NCBI GenBank assembly: GCA_011763485.2
Contig: JAANSK020272268.1
Coordinates: forward strand, 1 to 21,145
Origin: Isoetes engelmannii
Lineage: Eukaryota; Streptophyta; Lycopodiopsida; Isoetales; Isoetaceae
Direction of reading: 5' to 3'
DNA length: 21,145 bases
The notes beneath the pieces are model-generated. The model was not told where the DNA came from. It ran no database searches and saw only the letters and a program-made list of their open reading frames with translations. Below, piece by piece: positions 1 through 9,199 of this stretch; positions within the stretch are counted from its first letter, which is position 1; each line of letters starts with the position of its first letter. The translations under genes and the position numbers were made by a program.

Positions 1-740
1 AGAGCATAAACAAAGGTTGAACTATCTCACATGGATGCAATCCTATTGCTATTCTCCCCGTCTCAGCATTTTAAAATACAGATAAAAATATCGAAAGAAA
101 CAACATGGAAATGTCTTTATTACCTTCAAAAATCCATCTAGCTGCAACTACTGTTGAGCAAATAAACTGCAAAATGGTTAACACGAAAAGAACATTTATT
201 GATAATAAAAAGCGCAACAGATAAGATCCGCATAAGGATCTAAAACACGTCCAAGGATGCCCCAAGTCCAAAGATTTGCATCTAACAATGGAAGATAGAG
301 TATAGCTTCTACTGCAATCGGATTGCTTGGAAATAGGAATCATACTTAAGAGAATCAAGCAAAGAAAGTACATGTCTGCAGAATAATCGCCAACGGTTTT
401 ATTTTGTGGAGACAGATTGCACCACATTGCAGGATTAGGAAAGAAGCGACATCAAATCCTGCTCAATTCAAAGTGGAGAAAGACGCATATGTTCTATGTT
501 GCCGCAGAGGGATGCAACCATATCCAGAGAAGCGTCCAAGAACCTGGTTATCCTGGAGAACCCATACCGGATTTGAACTGAACGGAGAATGAAAACCAGT
601 TTGCAAGTGGCAGGCTTGAAGACAAAATAAAATCCACTTTGTAAAAAACGGATGAAAAAAATGATACGTGTCACTTTCTTAAACAGGAATCTGTCCAGAA
701 TATGCCGAAGGCATCTTGCCTATAAAAAGTATATAGTTTA
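1..740. other. Unassigned left edge, one weak exon-like segment on the minus strand
   Basis: No convincing gene is seen. On the minus strand, positions 124-166 are bounded by a pyrimidine-rich ...TTTTGCAG acceptor and a GAAG|GTAATA donor, and read FICSTVVAARWIFE without a stop. This could be one internal exon of a gene running off the left edge. A longer open stretch around it (about 71-427, minus) is hydrophobic and matches no family I know. Nothing else in the stretch is recognisable. Confidence 0.2.
720..729 (+). promoter_or_regulatory. TATA-box-like site without a gene
   Basis: CTATAAAAAG is a good plant TATA match on the plus strand. No open reading frame follows it, so it may be chance or the promoter of a decayed element. 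Confidence 0.15.
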
Positions 741-2234
741 TCTTTAAGTTCTAAGGGTGTTAGAAAATAATCATATCCAAGAACTTAGGGTTGAGATCAA
801 GACCTGAGTTGTCTCCAGACAAATATAGGTCCCACTTGATACTATTCTTTCTGGGCTTGTCAAGCATAGGGTTGTCTATACAGTAGCCTACTCTCGTGTC
901 ATTTTTCTAAAATATCTAGATAGCTATCATGGGCCTTAGCAGTTTTGCCGTCGCACATTAGTAGCATCCACACATGTTATAGGTGCACGCCTTCAAGTGT
1001 CCTCAACCGTGACTTTGGCCTCTTAGATAAATCAGAGACATAATTGGCCCAGTAGACTTAGCATACCTAGAATATAAAGTCTAGTTACCACACCATGACA
1101 GTAGATAAGCCTCTTTTTTATTAGCTCTTATGGATCTGCCAAATAATAATATGGTCAGTTGGGCTTAGAGTAGATAGGAGGCATGGCTAAGGGAACAAGG
1201 GTTAGCAGACGTAAATAGTAATTCTTGTGTAATTAGTAAATATTTTATGATTTAAGTCAGTAAATAGGCAAGGTGAACCTTCATTACAAATCGCGACTCT
1301 CTCACCATAGGAGCTGCTCAACCACATCAACAAGCAGTTGAAAATGGAGATCTCCGTTGGGGAAATCTTAGAAGGTCAAGATTATAACAAAGGGAGACAG
1401 GCGACAAGGAGGAAGGGCAACTACAAAAAGGATAATGAGTCACGGAGAATGAATAGAGGATCCGCCAAAGAAAGGCTAACCAACAGCCGACGGGCATCAC
1501 GACACTTATGTTGGTGATCATAGTAGTGGAAGAGCATCTTCTAGCAAATTATCTTCTTCAAGCACCAGGCTGCCTCGAGGAAGGGATACGGCACCAACGG
1601 ACTATCGTCACAACTCAGCGATCAACAACAAGATGACTTCATCAACGATTCACAAGAGTTCTTGAGATGAGACTGAACATATCTCAAGGGAAGGGCAACC
1701 ATATTAGACATACGGGTCTATGGCAGTATACAGGGTTCTAGCTAGGAGCATCTACTACAATTCTAGAGGCTCTTTTAGGTCTCTACCCTCCTTTAACCCC
1801 ACAAGCACAAGAGGTGCAACAAAGAACTACCATTAATCCATTCATAATCTCAATTGCTCAACAACATGAGAACTAATCATCCATCTAAGCAACCAAGGGT
1901 CAGTCCCTATCTAGAGAATCACGGTAACTAATCCTACTGACCGGTATCCTCACTAGAACCGTTAGCTGGAAGGGTTTCCATCTTCTTGGTGAATATGGTT
2001 GTTCCTCCTCCTCCTCCAAGCTCCCCCAAATCAATTTGGGGCAAATTGATTTGATTAGGTCCCCAATTTGATTAGGTCTATATTTTGGCAGGTTTTCCTT
2101 ACCCAATCGAGGCCAAGTGTCATCTAACCTATTCCTGAACCAGAACAAAACCAAAGCAAAATAAAGGACATGTGCATGCCGAATTATCTGGACTTCAAGA
2201 ACTCGGCGCCAAGTTGTCCCACTCAATACATATT
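741..2234. other. Unassigned repeat-like intergenic stretch
   Basis: About 1.5 kb with no coding stretch I can assign. Open frames are short and show no domain. The texture resembles old mobile-element sequence, but no terminal repeats, primer site or protein motif could be found to name a family. Only a small perfect inverted repeat at 2028-2052 stands out. Confidence 0.3.
2028..2052. repeat. Perfect 11-bp inverted repeat
   Basis: AAATCAATTTG at 2028-2038 and CAAATTGATTT at 2042-2052 are exact reverse complements around GGG, so the DNA can form a tight hairpin. Just downstream TTGATTAGGTC occurs twice (about 2051 and 2069), so the block may be a decayed small repeat. Confidence 0.6.
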
Positions 2235-2241
2235 TTTCGAA

Positions 2242-2505
2242 TGATTTGGCACCTTTTTGATGTATAATACTTCAAAAATACGGCAAACCAACGGTTTCAC
2301 TTACGCGAAACACGTAAGCGAAATTGCAGCTTCCCTTTGCGAACCAAAAAAAAATTCGCTTATGCGAAGGCTTAACTTTGCTTACGTGAAGATTTTTTCG
2401 CGTAAGTGAATTTAAACCCTTTTTGGTTCGCGTAAGCGAAGCTGCAATTTTGCTTACATGGAATTTTGCAAGGTATTTTGGTGCATTTTGTATAGTAAAA
2501 AAAAA
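2242..2505. repeat. Fold-back (MITE-like) element made of repeated TTCGC-GTAA-GCGAA motifs
   Basis: About 260 bp folds back on itself. The left arm at 2311-2350 pairs with the right arm at 2420-2459: TTTTTGGTTCGC and GAAGCTGCAATTT are shared in inverted order, with one base offset between them. Inner arms at about 2351-2369 and 2396-2413 also pair. The motif TTCGCGTAAGCGAA, or its near-palindromic complement, recurs about seven times with small changes (for example 2302-2309, 2312-2322, 2355-2368, 2379-2389, 2398-2410, 2428-2440, 2450-2462). Outer arms are weaker. Arrays of short subterminal motifs are typical of hAT ends and of non-autonomous fold-back elements, but I could not fix target duplications or exact ends. 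It may be the left flank of the hAT remnant downstream or a separate insertion. Confidence 0.6.
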
Positions 2506-2903
2506 TGTTTGCACCCCTATTTGGTCTGTTTTGTGCAACTGTAATGTTATACATAAGAAAAACGAGTTTAGCCCTAGAATTCATCTCAAATGTTGATTAC
2601 TGGCTTGAGTCAATACACTCATTGGGGAATGGACAGCCTTTGGGGTGTGGGTTTTGTGTCCTGGTCCTAATGCCAAATTCTGTGAAGTGAGATTACTCCT
2701 TCCCAATGTTTTTCGACCTTGGAGTCCTACCCATTTCCTTAGAGACCTATAGGTTCTTGTCCTCTCCCCTTGATTCCCAAATGGAATGTCGACATAACAT
2801 ATCCGAAGTGAGTTTGTTCCTTCCCACATATACACGTCTTCCTTTAGTTCGTGGAATTAAGGATTCCTTTGAACAGAGATAGTAGGCCTAGCTAGCAGCA
2901 ACA
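2506..2903. other. Stretch between fold-back and hAT, with a diverged internal duplication
   Basis: No gene is seen. GTGAGATTACTCCTTCCCA near 2687 and GTGAGTTTGTTCCTTCCCA near 2808 are related, as are TGTCCT-led segments before them, which points to a diverged duplication with a period near 120 bp. GTTTGCACCCCTA at 2508-2520 reads in reverse as TAGGGGTGCAAAC, which resembles a hAT terminal repeat, but no matching partner was found. This is likely 5' non-coding sequence of the hAT element. Confidence 0.3.
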
Positions 2904-3010
2904 ATGGCAGCCAGTCGTGCATCTACATCGAGGGGCGGCAGCGATCATGAGGCATCCTCTTCTCGGGGTGCAAGGGCGGAGGGCGGCGTGGTAGAGCCAT
3001 GGGGATTGAA

Positions 3011-3170
3011 GCACGTCGTAGTCGGCCTAAAAATGTTGGTGGTTGGAAACGAGGTCCAGAGTGGCAGTTTGTGAAGGAGTTCGGTGAGAATCAGTAGGAA
3101 TGTGTATTTTGCAGCTATGAATCTATAAGCATTTCTGCGACAAGAATACGAGCACATATTTTACGGGAAA
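3011..3170 (+). pseudogene. BED-type zinc finger of hAT transposase
   Basis: The frame reads an Arg-rich lead, GPEWQFVKEFGENQ, a stop, then ECVFCSYESISISATRIRAHI. The C-x2-C pair followed by a His about 17 residues on (in RAHI) is the BED finger pattern, which binds the element's own terminal DNA. The usual second His/Cys ligand further on is not clear. A stop codon interrupts the finger, so no functional DNA-binding domain remains. Confidence 0.7.
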
Positions 3171-3468
3171 CCTTAATTGGGGTCTAGACTTGTACTGCAT
3201 CTGCTGACTTACGACAAGATTGCAATTGAAAAGTTGACTCGACCACATGTCCTACGCAAATTGAAGGACAACAGCAGAGAGACACAGATGGACAGTTGAG
3301 GGCAGTGCGAAGCAGACTTAATCAACTACACCACCCCTCCTAATGTGTCGATGCACCAAGCAGGGGGAGACTAGGGTCAATAAGTATAGGTGTAAGCACG
3401 GGGGAGAAAAGAATGGCTAACATGATTGAGATAGTGGAAAGACAGACTAAGCAACAAAGGGTTGATCA

Positions 3469-4168
3469 ATGTTTAACATCAGAGCAACTGAAGGGGCACA
3501 ACTAAAGGTTGTGGAGGCATTTCTATATGTTGGGCTGTCTCCACATGTTTTGGAACACAAAGAAATGAAAGAAGTCTTCCAAGAAGTTGTCAAAGCAGAA
3601 CCAGTTTCAGGTTGCCTTTATACAAGCATGCCAACAACAAGGTGGTCGACGAAATACATGCAACAAGATTGAGAGGGTATAAATGAAGTTGTATCGGGTG
3701 ACTGAAAGTAGGCTGACTTCACTAGTGACTAACGATTGGAGCAATGTAAACAAGGACCACCTCATAAACTTCATGATCGTGTATCCAGGTGGCGAAGTTT
3801 TTTTGAAAACTGTGGAAACCAAAACTGACCAGGTGACAGGAGATTGAATTTTTCAGAAGACAACGGCTATGATAGAGAGCTTTGGACCAAAGAGAATCTT
3901 ACAGGTCGGAATGGATAATGCATCCAATTTCAAGCTAGCGGATGAAATGTTAGAGTCAGAATTCCCAGGCTTGCACGTCACCAACTATCAGTGCCATTGC
4001 CTAAACCTGCTGCTAAAGGATTGGTTCTCAGAGCATACTTGGTTCAAGGATCCTATTCAAAAACCATGGCATCTGGTTAAGTTCATCACCAAAAAGTCGG
4101 CAGTATATGCCATCTATAATCCATTGCGACTGAAGGCCCTGGCACTCATGAATCTTGGCCAAACCTGA
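3469..4168 (+). pseudogene. hAT transposase core (DUF659)
   Basis: Three pieces in different frames make up this block. At 3469-3672, FLYVGLSPHVLEHKEMKEVF resembles the DUF659 N-terminal helix region. At about 3700-3840, LVTNDWSNVNKDHLINFMIV corresponds to the catalytic DGW strand, where the Gly is replaced and an Asp is retained. At 3869-4168, VGMDNASNFKLADEMLESEF followed by QCHCLNLLL is the second catalytic Asp region (DNAS) and the conserved C-x2-H helix, here QCHC. These are RNase-H-fold transposase signatures. Frameshifts separate the pieces and a stop at 4166-4168 ends the last. Confidence 0.8.
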
Positions 4169-4621
4169 TTTGGTTCTAATTACATTTGTCTCGAAAGAAT
4201 GCCCAGGTGTCGTAATTGAACTATCTCCATTTTCAATCACATGGAGTTCTTTGAATGGGAGAGGAGACAAAAGGGCAAGAATGCATCCAAACACCGCCAA
4301 CAAGCCAGTGCCCTAAGGGAAATGATTGGTCGGGAGATGTTCTAGAAAGGTGTACAAAATGTTGTGAGGTGCATGCAACCTGTTTGTCATGCCATAAAAA
4401 CCTAGATTCTTTGAAGGCACACTGGCAAGGTATGGAGATGTTGGCACTCGATTCAATCGTTCAAGCAACGCGACGGGCCCAATGCACCCTTTGATAATAC
4501 TAAGCGCACATTGTTGCTCAAGGACTTCATGGTCCGATGGAAGAAGTCGTACAAGGATCTTCATGGCACCGCACATGCCTTAGACCCGCACAACCATGAA
4601 ATGGACTAGCATACAGATAAA

Positions 4622-5250
4622 GTGATGGGATCGTTGAAGAAGGTTGCAAAACTCTACTATTCAAAAAGATCTGACTACAAGCAATTCATTGCCAAGTTAA
4701 CTGAGTATCAGAACCTAAGTGGAAGATGGGCAGATGAAGAACTCCATGATGCGTTGGACAGTCACAAGAGAGAGCCCAATATGGAATTCTATGCATGGTG
4801 GCAAGCCCATGGGCAAGTTACTGACATGCTACAGGCCCTTACAATGACCATCCTCTCCTTAATATCATCAAATAGTGCGAATGAGAGGAATTGGAGTGCC
4901 TATAAATACATACATAGTGTCAGGCAAAATCGCATGCTACATAAGAAGGCTGGCAAACTTGTATATAACTTCGCCAATTGGCGGCTCTTGAATTGCAACA
5001 TGGTCCAGTTGCAGTGGAAAAGCTGCAATTTCCCTTCATGGATGCAGATTTCGAAGTGGAAGAGGATAGCTTTGAAGACAGTGAGGACGAGCTACTTGCA
5101 GTAAATGCGGCCACCCATGTTGACGAAGACATTCAACGTACCAATTTTGTTGACGGGGGAGATGATGTAGAGACGATAGTGAAGATAGCGAGAAGTCCAA
5201 TACAGAGAGGGCAGATCCAAGTAATACAACAACTCCGTTTGATTACTTAA
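4622..5250 (+). pseudogene. hAT C-terminal dimerisation domain and acidic tail
   Basis: The 160-codon frame from 4622 contains FYAWWQAHGQVTDMLQAL, then LISSNSANERNWSAYKYIHS and QNRMLHKKAGKLVYNFANWR. These match the hAT dimerisation domain (WW...LQ.LA, SS...ER..S, NRL, KLVY...N.RL), including the Glu of ERN that acts as the third catalytic acid in hAT transposases. Around 4978-5040 the homology passes to a second frame, giving a strongly acidic stretch (DADFEVEEDSFEDSEDELLA) typical of this family's C-terminus. A basic Arg-rich patch and a final acidic run follow, ending at 5430. Confidence 0.85.
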
Positions 5251-5478
5251 CTACACCTGATCTAGCGGACTTTTCAATGCCACTTACCAATACAAACAGG
5301 CAACGCGGAAGAAGAAACACGTCGAGGCCGAGGTAGCAGGGCAAAGGGCCATAGGAGACTGAACCTAGGCCAGTGTGTGCAAGATGACGAAACTGATGAC
5401 GAGAGTGCCCTTCAAGGAAGTGATGAATGAGTAACTTCACACGTTTTTGTAACTGTTGTTGTATTGTTAATGAGATTA

Positions 5479-5554
5479 AACTTTGTCATAGCAACAATTT
5501 GTCATGTTTCATATCCATAAATAACTTTGTCATTGCAACAATTTGTCATGTTTC
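5479..5554. repeat. Two-copy 44-bp-period tandem repeat after the hAT gene
   Basis: AACTTTGTCATAGCAACAAT-type sequence at 5479-5510 recurs at 5523-5554 with a single base change over 32 bp. A third partial copy of GCATGTTTCATAAAT follows. It probably lies in the 3' non-coding part of the hAT element. Confidence 0.75.
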
Positions 5555-5613
5555 GTTTGCATGTTTCATAAATATATAATAATGTGTATGGGTAATGAAG
5601 AGGAGCAGCGGAG

Positions 5614-5960
5614 CGACCTTAGTGCCTTGAGAACCTCCACCCAATCACCATCATCTTAAACTCCATTACTGCTTGTCCCTTCGTGTGTTATAGAATCTTG
5701 TTGAGAAGTATTCCTTGAACAAGGGGTCAAACAGTCATGGACCATTTAAGAAGATGACGATCTAGATGAAGTTTCACAAGGTACAAGGTCCACTCATGTT
5801 TACGACATACTATTGTCAACCTTAGTGCCTTGAGAACCCTCTCTAACTTCGCACCCTCTTAATTTTTGTTATGGTTTGCCCCTTCCCGTGCTACAGAATC
5901 TTGCTGAAAAGGAATCTTGGCACGCAAAGAGGCCAAATAGTCACTGACCAAAATAGAGGA
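5614..5960. repeat. Diverged direct duplication, about 205 bp apart
   Basis: Copies at about 5616-5745 and 5819-5960 both begin CCTTAGTGCCTTGAGAACC and share a chain of matches (GCTTGTCCCTTC/GTTTGCCCCTTC, ACAGAATCTTGCTGA/ATAGAATCTTGTTGA, GTCA...GACCA). On the minus strand both encode related peptides (FQQDSVAREGANHN and SQQDSITHEGTSSN), so the duplicated unit was probably coding. The family is not recognised. Confidence 0.6.
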
Positions 5961-6400
5961 TGCGATGGTTAAAGAGAGTTATCAAGCCCCATGATCCATA
6001 GGTTCGTCAATACAAGGGACAGTGCCAGTGAAAAGAGTCATCGATTGCACCAAGGAACTTCAAAGTAAAAGGATCGTAAACACCAAAATCTTGTTTTCAC
6101 GCCTCTTTGAACAATGGAGCTTAGTAAGCGACTAAGCTACATTGCCCAAAGAGGCCGGGAAAGAAAGAATGGGCATTCCCGATGCTTTTACTCATCCACC
6201 ACAAGATGTCCAGGGACTCTCCCTTGAAGACAACAGCAAAACTCAATGGCATTTGTCCCTCTAGTGTCAGGATCTTCTTTTCTATGGCCTCTCTGGTTCG
6301 ACACCGCAGAGATCACAGGATAGAAGGCCTGATAGAGGTCCAAATGTCATAGACCATCGCTACCTCCAGATCGTCTACCGCTATGTACTATATCTCCCAA
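5615..6400 (-). pseudogene. Coding-like remnant of an unidentified element
   Basis: Reading the minus strand gives long runs of protein-like sequence in compatible frames, for example LEGQMPLSFAVVFKGESLDI, LWWMSKSIGNAHSFFPGLFG, and further on DFGVYDPFTLKFLGAIDDSF and TYGSWGLITLFNHRILYFG. The composition (Trp, Phe and Gly spread evenly) is unlike random translation. I do not recognise the family. It is broken in several places and looks old. The context, with duplicated modules, hairpins and neighbouring insertions, suggests a mobile element rather than a host gene. Confidence 0.4.
6101..6155. repeat. Hairpin: 25-bp arms, 5-nt loop
   Basis: GCCTCTTTGAACAATGGAGC plus TTAGT (6101-6125) is the reverse complement, at 22 of 25 positions, of 6131-6155, with loop AAGCG. 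A related hairpin with the same loop length lies at 6554-6609. Confidence 0.75.
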
Positions 6401-6553
6401 CATGCATTCCAGTATGGTATCGGCCCCCAATTTCATTCCTGCGGCACATGCAGAGAGATACAATACATAGCGATAACTGATAGGTGGTTACTTTGTTACT
6501 TCCATTACTTCCACCCAGAAGGATCAAGGTTGTCACATCCCTTAGTTTTTCTC

Positions 6554-6609
6554 ATCTCTTCGTGTAATGCACCTCAGCATCGAGCTAAGCTGCATTGACC
6601 CAAAGAGAT
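6554..6609. repeat. Second hairpin of the same family, about 450 bp on
   Basis: The left arm at 6554-6578 (ATCTCTTCGTGTAATGCACC plus TCAGC) pairs imperfectly with the right arm at 6584-6609 around ATCGA. The right arm also matches the right arm of the first hairpin (CTAAGCT-CATTG-CCCAAAGAG), so the two hairpins are copies of one unit and not independent palindromes. Confidence 0.65.
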
Positions 6610-6923
6610 AAACGAAAAAGGAATGTGGAAACCTCGATACTTCGGAATCGAGATAATGAAGACGGGCAGATTAAAGGTTTCGTCTATTTCTAATCTTCTT
6701 ATTTTGAAACATCTAGAATGCCACCTACAACAAGAGAAGCAAGTTCACGACAGGAGGCATTTTAGATGAATCAAATAAGAAAATCAGAAATAGATTCAAT
6801 CATAATCTTAAAAGGCAACATTCTTATTTTTAAAAGTCAACATTCTTAATGGTCAAATTCCTTGTATTCGAAAAGTATTGTCTACAACATGTACATCATC
6901 ATTCATATAGATTGTTGGTAGGT

Positions 6924-7099
6924 TCACGAATAAAGAAAATTGTCCGGCACCGCATTTGGATCAGGGTTCACCCAATCACCATCGAGCCCCGGATGCGGAG
7001 GTAAGTACTGGTTAATGATAGGAGCAGCTTCGCCTTCCCGCGGTTCCTCCACACTCCTCCAAATGTCCATCTCTCGCTGACTTGTATGATTATCTGCGT
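6924..7099 (-). pseudogene. C-terminal tail of an unknown minus-strand ORF, cut off by the next insertion
   Basis: A stop-free minus-strand stretch reads MDIWRSVEEPREGEAAPIIN, then QYLPPHPGLDGDWVNPDPNA, then VPDNFLYS and a TGA at 6924-6926. It is Pro-, Asp- and Glu-rich and ends in a normal-looking way. The 15-mer CACCCAATCACCATC inside it (6969-6983) recurs at 5638-5652, where it also encodes a DGDWV peptide. This links the tail to the coding-like remnant to its left. The open stretch begins just where the LINE-associated B repeat begins (7085), as expected if a later insertion split the older element. Confidence 0.4.
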
Positions 7100-7206
7100 T
7101 TCAAGATTAGGCTAGAAGAGAGTTCCCCTTAGAGTATTTATAGCTTGTTTGCGTTTTCATTTTCATCAGCTTCCTTGAGCCTCTCCCCTTGTGGTCGCTT
7201 GCCCCT
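7085..7206 (+). repeat. B repeat, copy 1, with TATA-like site
   Basis: This block is about 95 percent identical to 8862-9006 apart from a 21-bp insertion in the second copy. It contains TATTTATAG at 7135-7143 followed by a pyrimidine-rich stretch, an arrangement like a core promoter directed rightward toward the LINE. It could be the 5' boundary of the LINE. Confidence 0.75.
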
Positions 7207-8820
7207 TGTTGCGCTTGACGCTGGTTAGATCGACTTCCAGTCCGTACATGGCGCTTTTCAGGTGCGTCGTGTTTTCCTTCGAGTTTTTCTTCTGGTTGCC
7301 TCTTCATGGCGTTGCAGGCGTCCATGGGGTTCTTGTGGTTTGGGGTTGAGGAGCCCCCTGTTCCTTCCATGTTCCAATAGCAAGCGCTTGCTGGTCGTCC
7401 CTCGTTTCCTTCTAACTTGTTAGTTTCTTTATTTTTTTCCTGCGGATCGCTTCTCTGCTTGGTGGTTTGTTCCACTTGTGAGCATCTCTGTTGCGTCCCT
7501 CTTTTTTTCGACCTAGTTTTCTCCTGTTTGCAAATCTGTCTAGATTATCTCGTGCTCTGGCAAGGTCATTTTCTTGGTGAGGATTTTGTTTTCCTTATCT
7601 GAGGTAAGTTTGCTCTCCTTTCCCGCTGGTTTTGTATTCTTGGTGCAGTAAGTTTGCTCTTCTTTCGCCTTGGTTTCTTCGGCCATGCTCGTGCTTAGGC
7701 CATGCTTGTAGTTAGTTGTTGTTTAAAGCTTTGTCCCCTTTTTTTACGGGTAGTTTTTTGTTAGATCCATTGTTCCTTCAATTCCAAGAATGTACTTTGC
7801 TGTGATGTTTGAGTATTGTCGATGGATCGTGGAGCAATATGTGGGTTATTTTGCGTTTGCCGATGCATTTTAAGTGCCCTTGGGGTGCTTCAGCTTGTTT
7901 GTTGTTTCTTCTAACCCTTTCTTGACAATAGATGGTGACTGACGCTTTGACTTTTGCACTTTGATTTGCCTCCTACTAGACCTAGTCCTCTTTCATTTTG
8001 AAATTATTATTGTGCATCTTTTCGCATTTTGAAGTGGTTGATTATTTCTTTTCCTCCCATCTTGGTAGTTGTGTCTCATTTTCTGGCTTGGAAGTGCCTT
8101 TCATATGTGTCTTTTTCGCATTCGTTAATGATTTCGGTTGTTGTTCTTACCTTATGTTTGCGTAGCATCTTCTCATGTCCTTACTTGTAGGTTTTGGTTT
8201 CCTTTCACAATAGCTATTTTGCTCCCTTGGCTATAGGAAAGGTAGAACTTTGGCACATAGGCACATAGGGTTTTGTCAATTCTTGGGTTCCTCATTGGAT
8301 TGAAGAGTTTGCACCCGTCGTTGGAATGTTTAGGTTATTTGCTTATGTTTCGCTTTCTATGGCCCAGCATTCTTCTATATGCGACTCGCTATTCTAGTAA
8401 TCGCGTAGCTTCATCTTATTGTCACACCATTTGGTTTTGCGTAGTCACGGTTTATTTGTGCAGACTCAGTAACTTCATTCTCTCATTCCATGCTCTTCTT
8501 TCTTTTGATTTACGAGTCCTTTCGAGTTTATGTTGGTTGATCTTACTGCCTCATGTCAAGTTCTCATGTTTGTTAGTCTTTTTTCGTGTCTAGTTTGGTT
8601 GGTCCTAGCGGCACGTGCCCTTTGGAGTTCATGTGTTGGTATTTATGTTTTGGTCATGCTCGTAAGGTTCCCTCCAAGGTGGGTGACATGGTTGTTCGTG
8701 GCCGCGAGCTTGAGCGTCACGAGTTTTAGGGTCTTGTCTACTAATTGCATTTTTCCTTAACTCTTGTATCAAGGATGGCTGAGTTTTCTTTTCTGCCTCT
8801 GTTTTCAGCATGGTTGTTTT
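7207..8820 (+). other. Adenine-poor leader of the LINE region (unit 1 interior)
   Basis: The plus strand is strikingly T- and G-rich and poor in A (for example only about 4 A in 7441-7500). Open frames on both strands here reflect composition and show no domain. A 44-bp-period duplication (GTAAGTTTGCTCTCCTTTCC at 7604 and its copy at 7648) and a 17-bp duplication (GGCCATGCTCGTGCTTA near 7681) are present. No homology to the interior of unit 2 was seen. Confidence 0.5.
7604..7676 (+). repeat. Two-copy direct repeat, period 44 bp
   Basis: 29-bp segments at 7604-7632 and 7648-7676 differ at three positions. Both begin GTAAGTTTGCTC. Confidence 0.7.
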
Positions 8821-8860
8821 GTGTTGTTGTGCTTAGAGTGTGCTCGACTAGGTTCTAGAA
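8821..8860 (+). repeat. A repeat, copy 1
   Basis: This 40-bp block, starting GTGTTGTTGTGCTTAGAGTG, matches 9618-9657 at 39 of 40 bases. It abuts the second B repeat with a single base between. Confidence 0.85.
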
Positions 8861-8861
8861 G

Positions 8862-9006
8862 TATGATTTATCTGTGTTTCAAGATTAACAGATAAATCTG
8901 TTTCTTGAGGCTAGGAGAGAGTTCCCCTTAGAGTATTTATAGCTTGTTTGCGTTCTCATTTTCATCAGCCTTCTTTGAGCCTCTCCCCTTGTGGTCACTT
9001 GCCCCC
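8862..9006 (+). repeat. B repeat, copy 2, with TATA-like site and a templated insertion
   Basis: Second copy of the B block, with TATTTATAG at 8934-8942. Compared with copy 1 it carries about 21 extra bases that create a perfect 11-bp inverted repeat, GATTTATCTGT (8865-8875) and ACAGATAAATC (8888-8898). It ends in a run of 11 C (9002-9012). Confidence 0.75.
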
Positions 9007-9199
9007 CCCCCCAAAGTCCTTTTGGTTGCTAGGTTGTTAGATGCATTGTGTCCTAAGAGATGGCCCTTGTGCCTTGGTACGTTGTTTTCGACTCATGTTA
9101 TGAGCTTTTACGGAGGGTTTGGTGGGCTGTGTTGTGTTGCATTGCGATAGACACTTGTTGAGAGCCTTTGAGATGGGTTTTGGTGTTATCTTACATGGT

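Larger units (their letters stand above)
2904..5430 (+). mobile_element. Degenerate hAT-superfamily DNA transposon, transposase region
   Basis: The likely start is the ATG at 2904, opening a Ser/Gly/Ala-rich N-terminus, and the last recognisable codons end at a TGA at 5428-5430. Blocks in order are a BED zinc finger (about 3011-3170), DUF659 transposase core (about 3469-4168), hAT C-terminal dimerisation domain (about 4622-4990) and an acidic, then basic tail (to 5430). This order is that of plant BED/DUF659 hAT transposases. The blocks fall in different frames with several stops between them, including TAG inside the BED block at about 3095, so the gene is dead. The block between about 4170 and 4620 is only weakly recognisable. 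Terminal inverted repeats and 8-bp target duplications could not be placed, so the element's true ends are unknown. Confidence 0.85.

Noticed and set aside
71-427. 118-codon minus-strand open frame
   Set aside because: Composition is hydrophobic and domain-free, and it contains splice-like borders within it. At most one short exon is plausible.
545-585. tRNA-like box B on the minus strand (GTTCAAATCC)
   Set aside because: The flanking bases do not form a T-arm stem and no acceptor stem or A box lies at the right distance.
1900-2226. 108-codon minus-strand open frame
   Set aside because: It contains a Glu run from a CTC-repeat and the 2028-2052 palindrome. No homology is recognisable.
7107-7475. 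122-codon hydrophilic minus-strand open frame
   Set aside because: Its Lys/Gln/Glu-rich content is what the complement of a T-rich, A-poor strand must encode. No motif is present and it overlaps the B repeat.
7085-9006. The two B repeats as terminal repeats of a small LTR-type element
   Set aside because: The spacing of about 1.8 kb and the TATA-like site would allow it. But no consistent TG...CA ends, primer site or polypurine tract are seen, and the A block repeats in the same order, which fits duplicated LINE leader units better.
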